NCBI GenBank assembly: GCA_035292685.1
Contig: DATDPP010000033.1
Coordinates: 1-45,828, forward strand
Source: JALYNX01 sp035292685
GTDB taxonomy: Bacteria; Actinomycetota; Acidimicrobiia; Spongiisociales; ZC4RG35
DNA length: 45,828 nucleotides
Direction: 5' to 3'
How positions within the stretch are numbered: the first letter of the stretch is position 1; each line of letters begins with the position of its first letter. The notes under the pieces were generated by a model. The model saw only the letters and a program-made list of their open reading frames with translations. It was not told where the DNA came from and searched no databases. Below are positions 40,226-45,828 of the stretch, one piece after another. The translations under genes and the position numbers were made by a program.

Positions 40226-41584
40226 CTATTCGGCGGCATCAGAGATTGCTTCTGTCATCGACGGGTGCACCATGAGGGTTTCCACCAGCGTCTCGGCCGT
40301 GACCCTGGCCTGGACTGCGAGGGCGACGATCCCGATCAGCTCGGACGCTCGATGACCGACGATGGTGCCCCCGAGCACCACCCCGGTGGCCGGGTCTGAG
40401 GTCAACTTCACGAAACCCCGTGTCACATGTTGGAGGACCGATCGGGCATTCGCCGCGAACGGCACCTTCATAGTCCGCACCTTGCGGCCCTCGGCAGCTG
40501 CCTCCACGTCGACGAGACCCACCGATGCGATCTCGGGCTCGGTGAAGATCGCCTCCGCCACTTTCGAATAGTCGAGAGGGGTCACCGGGAGATCCAGGGC
40601 GTGTCGGGCGATCTTGCGCCCCTGCATCGCCGCCACCGAGCTCAGCAGCATTTGACCGGTGACGTCGCCGGCCGCGTAGATATGTGGGACCGAGCTCCGC
40701 TGATAATCGTCGACAGTTATGTAGCCGTCGTCATCCTCGATGCCGGCCGCCTCGAGATCGAGGCCCTCGCTCAGCGGGTAGGAGCCGACCGCCAGCAGGG
40801 CGTGTGAGCCCCGTATCACCCGGCCGTCGTCACAGGTCACCGACACCCCGTCATCAGAGACCTCGACACTCTCCGCCCTTGCTCCGATGACGAGCCGCAC
40901 GCCGCGCTCCATGAAGTCCTCTTCCAGGACCGCGGCGACCTCCGCGTCGCGATGGGGCAGGATTTGTTGGCGGGAAACCACCAGGCTGACCTGGGCCCCC
41001 AGGCTCTCGAATATATGAGTGAACTCGACCCCGGTGACCCCCGACCCGATGACCACGATGTGCTCGGGCACCTCATCGAGGAAATAGCTGTCACGGGTGG
41101 TGAGAAACCGCTTGCCGTCGACCGGAGCCCACTCTGGGACCCGAGGGGCCGAGCCAGTCGAGACCAATGCCTTGTCAAAGGCGATTCGACGCTCCCCGGC
41201 TGAAGTGGCGACCACCACCTCATGGTCGGAGACGAAGCGTCCGGCGCCTTCGATGATCGAGACGCCCTGGGAGTCGAGGAGCTTCATCCAGTTCCGATTG
41301 ATATCACCGGTGATCACATCGATTCGCTCGGCGAGCACTTTGGGATCCACCCGCCCCAACTCGGTGACAAACCCCAGCTTGGCTGCGTTGCGAATCGATG
41401 TGCGGCGAAGCGCACTCGCCGCCATTGTCTTGGAGGGGATGCAGTCCCAAAGATGAGCCGCTCCCCCGACGATGTCCTTTTCGATAAGGGTCACCCTGGC
41501 GCCCTTGGAGGCGGCGGTGGTGGCAGCCTGGGTCCCGGCGGGCCCGCCACCAATGATCACAAGGTGTGTTCTGGTGTCTGGCAT
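40226..41584 (-). CDS. lpdA: LpdA-like FAD-dependent NAD(P)H quinone reductase / dehydrogenase
   Basis: The 452-residue flavoprotein belongs to the pyridine-nucleotide disulfide oxidoreductase fold: FAD motif VIIGGGPAGTQAATTAASKG, NAD motif VVIGSGVTGVEFTHIF, YAAGDVTG. The usual redox pair CxxxxC is broken: the segment reads GGAAHLWDCIPSK with only the second Cys. The same loss is known for M. tuberculosis LpdA (Rv3303c), which is a quinone reductase rather than a lipoamide dehydrogenase. The C-terminal VHPSMTEAISDAA is typical. It is 45 bp downstream of the mutase gene. Confidence 0.85.
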   Translation of the reverse strand: MPDTRTHLVIIGGGPAGTQAATTAASKGARVTLIEKDIVGGAAHLWDCIPSKTMAASALRRTSIRNAAKLGFVTELGRVDPKVLAERIDVITGDINRNWMKLLDSQGVSIIEGAGRFVSDHEVVVATSAGERRIAFDKALVSTGSAPRVPEWAPVDGKRFLTTRDSYFLDEVPEHIVVIGSGVTGVEFTHIFESLGAQVSLVVSRQQILPHRDAEVAAVLEEDFMERGVRLVIGARAESVEVSDDGVSVTCDDGRVIRGSHALLAVGSYPLSEGLDLEAAGIEDDDGYITVDDYQRSSVPHIYAAGDVTGQMLLSSVAAMQGRKIARHALDLPVTPLDYSKVAEAIFTEPEIASVGLVDVEAAAEGRKVRTMKVPFAANARSVLQHVTRGFVKLTSDPATGVVLGGTIVGHRASELIGIVALAVQARVTAETLVETLMVHPSMTEAISDAAE

Positions 41585-41629
41585 GTGAGTCGAGCGCGAC
41601 GGTAACCGCCGTCGATATTGACGGCCGAA

Positions 41630-43192
41630 TCAGCCCGGGCGATGGCTCCCGAACACGGTCCGCAGCCGATCTGAGACCTCACCCAGTGTTGCCCCCGACG
41701 CCAAGGCGGTCTTCATCACGGGAAGGAGATTGGATGACGTCTTCGCCTTCGCTTCCACCCCATCGAGGGCGGATTGGGTGGCCGCGATATCTCGTTCCGC
41801 CTTCCACTGCTCCAGACGTCTCCGATGAGCCTCCTCCAGGGACGGGTCGATCTGGAGCACCGGCACCTCCCCATCTCCCACGGCCTGAAAGCGGTTAACC
41901 CCCACCACGATCGAGCCCCCCTCCGACTGGCGTCGCGCCTCTCGATAAGCCGATTCCTCGATCTGAGCCTGCATCCAGCCGGCTTCGATGGCGGCGACGG
42001 CACCCCCAAGCTCTTCGATCCGATCGATGAGTTCCTCCGCCTGCACCTGAAGCTGATCCGTGAGGTACTCGACGAAGTAAGACCCTGCGAGTGGGTCCAC
42101 GGTGTCGGCGACTCCGGTCTCGTAGGCAATCACCTGTTGTGTGCGCAGTGCCAGCAGAGCCGACTCATCGGTCGGCAGCCCCAAGGCCTCGTCGTAGGAG
42201 TTGGTATGCAGTGATTGGGTCCCTCCCAGGACCGCGGATAGCGCTTGAAGTGTGGTTCGGACCACGTTGTTCAGCGGCTGTTGCGCGGTCAGGGTCGAAC
42301 CGGCGGTCTGAGTGTGAAAGCGCATGGCCCACGATTCGGGGTTGGACGCTCCCATCACCTCTTTCATCAGCCGGGCCCAGACGCGTCGCGCCGCCCGGTA
42401 TTTGGCGATCTCCTCAAAGAAGTTGCTATGCCCGTTCCAGAAGAACGAGAGTCTCGGAGCGAATTCGTCGATCTTCAACCCGGCCTCGATTGCTGCTCTG
42501 ACGTAGGCGAGGCCATTGGCAATGGTGAAGGCGAGCTCCTGGGCCGCGGTGGCCCCGGCCTCTCGAATGTGATAACCGCTTATCGAAATCGTGTTCCACC
42601 CGGGCATCTCCAAGCGGGCGTACTCGAGGATGTCGGTGACGAGGCGCATCGAGGGTCGGGGCGGGTAGATGAAGGTCCCCCGGGCCACGTATTCCTTGAG
42701 GATGTCGTTTTGGATCGTTCCCCTCAATGCGGCAGGGGCAATGCCCTGCTCCTCGGCAACCAACTCATAAAGAAGGAGGAGGATCGGTGCCGTGGCGTTG
42801 ATCGTCATCGAGGTCGACACCTCGCCCAACGGGATGCCATCGAAGAGACGACGCATGTCGTCGAGGGTGTCGATGGCAACCCCCACCTTGCCGACCTCAC
42901 CCGCCGCCAGCGCATGATCCGAGTCGAGACCCATCTGAGTCGGGAGGTCGAAGGCGACACTTAGACCGGTCTGGCCGGCGTCGAGAAGGTCCCGGAAGCG
43001 CTGATTGGTCTGCTCCGCGGTCCCGAAGCCGGCGTACTGGCGCATGGTCCAAAGCCGCCCCCGGTACATCGTGGGATGAGGGCCGCGGGTGAACGGGTAC
43101 TCCCCGGGCACCCCGACTCTGTCGGGGTCGGCCGGCTGGTTGTACACCACGTCGATTTCGATGTCGCTGGTGGTGCGCCGGCTTTCATCCAC
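41630..43192 (-). CDS. Methylmalonyl-CoA mutase large subunit, catalytic domain only
   Basis: The 520-residue TIM-barrel protein has WTMRQYAGFGTAEQTN, GTIQNDILKEYVARGTFIYPP and SGYHIREAGATAAQEL. The residues that select methylmalonyl-CoA over isobutyryl-CoA are Tyr and Arg in known mutases; here they are Y53 (RQYAGF) and R171 (ARGTF), so methylmalonyl-CoA is predicted. The B12-binding domain is absent, so a separate small subunit must be encoded elsewhere. The start is GTG at 43192. It would complete the route propionyl-CoA > methylmalonyl-CoA > succinyl-CoA with accA and accD. Confidence 0.88.
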   Translation of the reverse strand: MDESRRTTSDIEIDVVYNQPADPDRVGVPGEYPFTRGPHPTMYRGRLWTMRQYAGFGTAEQTNQRFRDLLDAGQTGLSVAFDLPTQMGLDSDHALAAGEVGKVGVAIDTLDDMRRLFDGIPLGEVSTSMTINATAPILLLLYELVAEEQGIAPAALRGTIQNDILKEYVARGTFIYPPRPSMRLVTDILEYARLEMPGWNTISISGYHIREAGATAAQELAFTIANGLAYVRAAIEAGLKIDEFAPRLSFFWNGHSNFFEEIAKYRAARRVWARLMKEVMGASNPESWAMRFHTQTAGSTLTAQQPLNNVVRTTLQALSAVLGGTQSLHTNSYDEALGLPTDESALLALRTQQVIAYETGVADTVDPLAGSYFVEYLTDQLQVQAEELIDRIEELGGAVAAIEAGWMQAQIEESAYREARRQSEGGSIVVGVNRFQAVGDGEVPVLQIDPSLEEAHRRRLEQWKAERDIAATQSALDGVEAKAKTSSNLLPVMKTALASGATLGEVSDRLRTVFGSHRPG

Positions 43193-43269
43193 AGTGCGGG
43201 TATCCTGACATCTCCCAAGGATCGTAGGTCGGGAACTTCCGCGACACCCGAGACGTCCAATCCCCCCGT

Positions 43270-45822
43270 ATGGCCAGGAAAGCTCTCATCCACCAGATCG
43301 AGGCGCGGGAGCGACGGGGCCGATGGTTCGGCGCCCTCGCCACGCTTCTCTCCATGTCCCTCCTCCTCTCGGGATGGGTCGGCCTTTTCGCGTTTCTGGG
43401 CACCAACTCCGCTTACGGGACGTTCGAGGGCATAAAGAACGATTGGGTGCCCGACACCCGTTCCATGGAATTGACCCTCCCCGACCTGAGCCGGGTTAGC
43501 CGGATCTACGCCGAGTCGGGCGAGGTGCTCGCCGAGCTACACGACGGTCGCAACTCCGAGCCCGTCCCTTACGAAGAGGTCCCCCAGGTCCTGGTCTACG
43601 CCATCCTCGCCGCCGAGGACTCCGACTTCTTCGTGCATTCCGGTGTGGATTTCTCCGCCATCGTGTCCGCCGCGATCGACAACTTCATCTATGACACGAC
43701 GCGAGGTGGCTCCACCATCACCCAGCAGGTGGTGAAGAACGCCTTCGTCGGCTCGGAGGTGAGCATCCGGCGCAAGATCAACGAGGCTTTCGTCTCCGCA
43801 GAGGTGGAACGGCGGTTCCCCAAGGAGCGGATCCTCGAGTTCTACATGAACTCGGTCTACTTCGGAGCCGGTGCCTACGGGGTCAAGACTGCAGCTGAAG
43901 AGTTCTATGGCAAGGAACTGGATCGACTGGAGATCCACGAAGCAGCAACTCTCGCCGTCCTGGTTCGCAACCCCTCCCTTTACAACCCCCGGCGCCGACC
44001 CGAGATCACCCTCGAGAGACGTAACGACGTCATCGTCCAGATGGAGGAGGAAGGCTGGCTCACCGCGGCCCAAGCCGACCTCGCCATCACCCAGCCGCTC
44101 GGAGTGATCGAGGCCCCACTTCGCCGCGGGGAAGCCGATCACGTGGTGGCGGAGGTCAAACGCCAGCTCCTCAACGACGACGAGTTCGCCTTTCTGGGCT
44201 CGACACCGGAGGAGCGAAAGAAGGCGGTGTTCGGCTGTCCGGCCGACGATGTCGCCTGCGAAGGGGGTGGGGGTCTTCAGGTCTTCACGACTATCGACCT
44301 CGCCTTGCAGAAGAAGGCCAACGAGATACTGGCCTCTTGGCTGCCGCTTCCTCCCTATGAGCAGAACCTCGCCGCATGTAAACAGATCCTTCCCACCGAG
44401 AGCGCCGAGTTCCTGGCGAACTATGCCGAGATCCACTCCTGTGTCCCGACCGGGGCGATGACCATGGTTGACAACTACACGGGCGCCGTGAAGGTGATGG
44501 CCTCCGGGCTCCCGTTCGAGTTCTCCCAGTTCGACCTCGCAGTGCAGGGTCGACGCAACCCGGGCTCGGCCTTCAAGCCCTTCGGCCTGGTCGCCGCCTT
44601 GGAGCAGGGCTACACAATGGGGCACACCTGGAGCGGCGAGAGCCCGATCCGGATCCAGTGCCCGTTTCCCTGCTCCCCGAACGGGTCCAACATCTGGACC
44701 GTCCACAACGCCGGCAGCTCCTACGGGATCGTCACTCTTGAACAGGCCACCTACAACTCGATCAACGCGGTCTACGCCCAACTCTCGCTCGAGGTCGGGC
44801 CGGAGAACGTCGTCGATGCGGCACGGCGAATGGGGATCGACGAGTCGTCTCTGGACCCGGTGCTTTCGCTGGTACTGGGCAGCTCCGCAGTCAGCACTCT
44901 GGAGATGGCCAATGCCTACTCCAACTTCGCAACCGATGGCCTCCACGCCGACGACTACATCATCTCCAGAATCGTCGACAGCTCAGGCCAGGTCATCTAC
45001 GAACAAGAGTTGGAGCAGACGCAGGTCGCGGATCCGGCGATCTTCGCCGCCGCCCATCGCGCTCTGTCCAAGGTTCCCACCAGCGGGACAGGGACCGCGG
45101 CGAACATCGGCCGCCCTCAGGGTGGGAAGACAGGCACTCATCAGAGCTATCTCGACGCCTGGTATGTCGGCTACACCCCGGAGTACAGCACCGCGGTGTG
45201 GGTCGGCTTCGAGGCCCAGCAGGTGCCGCTGACCGATGTGACCATCAACGGGCAGCGTTACAAGAGGGTCTTTGGTGGCTCGGTGCCGGCGCCGATCTGG
45301 GCCGAGTTCATGAGCTATGTGATGCAGGACCTCCCGATCACCGAATTCCCTCCCGAACCGTCCAACATCGAGAAATACCTGGTGCCGCCGTCGACCCAGG
45401 TGCCATTGGTGGTCGGCCTCGAGCTAGAAGAAGCGAAACTACGACTCCGCGACGCCAAACTCAACATGGTCGTGGTCGAGATCGGCTCGCTGGAGCCGGT
45501 GGGCATCGTGGTCAACCAGGACCTCGAGCCCGGTGTCACCGTGCGGCAAGGCTCGACGCTGACCATCTGGGTGTCCACGGGAGAGACTCCGGTGGGGACG
45601 ATGCCGACCTTGATCGGGATGACCGTCGAGGAGGCGCTAGTGGTGATCCGGGAGTTCGAACTGGAAACTGGTGTGAAGTTGAGCCTGGTCCAGCAGAAAA
45701 CCGATGTCACCGACCCGTCACTGGTCAACCGAATAGTCGCCACCGCCCCGGCGCCGGGAGACCCGGTCGAGGGGACGGTGCAATTGGTGGCCCTTGTGGG
45801 CCAGCTGGCAGCGGCGCCGTAG
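43270..45822 (+). CDS. Class A penicillin-binding protein with two PASTA domains
   Basis: The 850-residue enzyme polymerises and cross-links peptidoglycan. One N-terminal TM lies at about residues 21-43. The GT51 domain has AAEDSDFFVHSGVDF (catalytic E116), GGSTITQQVVKNAF and RRFPKERILEFYMNSVYFG. The transpeptidase has S433AFK, S497IN and K620TG. Two PASTA domains follow (about residues 713-775 and 776-846; starts QVPLVVGLELEEAK and MPTLIGMTVEEALV). The domain order is that of PonA. The stop is at 45820-45822, almost at the window end. It is divergent from the mutase gene; a TATCCT at 43201 is a candidate -10 box. Confidence 0.93.
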   Translation: MARKALIHQIEARERRGRWFGALATLLSMSLLLSGWVGLFAFLGTNSAYGTFEGIKNDWVPDTRSMELTLPDLSRVSRIYAESGEVLAELHDGRNSEPVPYEEVPQVLVYAILAAEDSDFFVHSGVDFSAIVSAAIDNFIYDTTRGGSTITQQVVKNAFVGSEVSIRRKINEAFVSAEVERRFPKERILEFYMNSVYFGAGAYGVKTAAEEFYGKELDRLEIHEAATLAVLVRNPSLYNPRRRPEITLERRNDVIVQMEEEGWLTAAQADLAITQPLGVIEAPLRRGEADHVVAEVKRQLLNDDEFAFLGSTPEERKKAVFGCPADDVACEGGGGLQVFTTIDLALQKKANEILASWLPLPPYEQNLAACKQILPTESAEFLANYAEIHSCVPTGAMTMVDNYTGAVKVMASGLPFEFSQFDLAVQGRRNPGSAFKPFGLVAALEQGYTMGHTWSGESPIRIQCPFPCSPNGSNIWTVHNAGSSYGIVTLEQATYNSINAVYAQLSLEVGPENVVDAARRMGIDESSLDPVLSLVLGSSAVSTLEMANAYSNFATDGLHADDYIISRIVDSSGQVIYEQELEQTQVADPAIFAAAHRALSKVPTSGTGTAANIGRPQGGKTGTHQSYLDAWYVGYTPEYSTAVWVGFEAQQVPLTDVTINGQRYKRVFGGSVPAPIWAEFMSYVMQDLPITEFPPEPSNIEKYLVPPSTQVPLVVGLELEEAKLRLRDAKLNMVVVEIGSLEPVGIVVNQDLEPGVTVRQGSTLTIWVSTGETPVGTMPTLIGMTVEEALVVIREFELETGVKLSLVQQKTDVTDPSLVNRIVATAPAPGDPVEGTVQLVALVGQLAAAP

Positions 45823-45828
45823 GCACCG

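Overview
The window is high-GC chromosomal DNA, almost all coding, from an actinobacterium. Several features point there: F420 biosynthesis genes (cofD-cofE), a PASTA-bearing class A penicillin-binding protein, an LCP cell-wall ligase, DUF3499 and DUF5719 genes beside a giant glycosyltransferase, a two-subunit acyl-CoA carboxylase next to birA, and the order prfB-ftsE-ftsX-smpB-ssrA. Several blocks match gene neighbourhoods I know from Mycobacterium (Rv1339-rph-rdgB; secA-comF-ahcY-SIS isomerase-manB-DUF3499-cofD-cofE-LCP-birA-accD-accA-lpdA). The absence of mycolic-acid genes and WhiB, together with the compact overlapping operons, suggests a deeper lineage such as Acidimicrobiia. That placement is inference.

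Layout. 1-1122: four tRNA genes (Gly partial, Pro, Lys, Leu) around an HTH protein gene that looks frameshifted. 1255-2787: secreted PhoX-like protein. 2806-6715 (minus): overlapping operon pdxH > MBL phosphodiesterase > rph > rdgB > ndh. 6803-10095 (minus): HMG-CoA lyase and acyl-CoA dehydrogenase, a ferredoxin with a double-HTH protein, and a Ddn-like F420 oxidoreductase. 10239-11080 (plus): GyrI-like protein and cutA. 11090-22641 (minus): a long run of information-processing and sugar-nucleotide genes (manB, Trm112-like, SIS isomerase, ahcY, comF, response regulator, secA, prfB, ftsE, ftsX, smpB, tmRNA). 22703-30896: cell-envelope glycan genes, with one small plus-strand GT2 and a seven-gene minus-strand operon running from a giant GT2-membrane fusion to a GT-C-like membrane protein. 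30939-32542 (plus): cofD-cofE. 32622-35226 (minus): LCP protein and UDP-glucose dehydrogenase. 35318-45822: an alpha/beta hydrolase with an Asp at the nucleophile position, birA divergent from accD-accA, lpdA, methylmalonyl-CoA mutase large subunit and a PASTA penicillin-binding protein. Carboxylase and mutase together form a propionyl-CoA to succinyl-CoA route. The only stretch over 300 bases without a protein gene is 11081-11517, which holds tmRNA.

The most unusual signal is not a protein. Short arrays of a 7-base unit (consensus close to GGANNAC) lie in at least four gene junctions and abut or overlap start or stop codons. A fifth junction carries the same unit in each arm of an inverted repeat. 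No CRISPR array, prophage, insertion sequence or clear defence system was seen.
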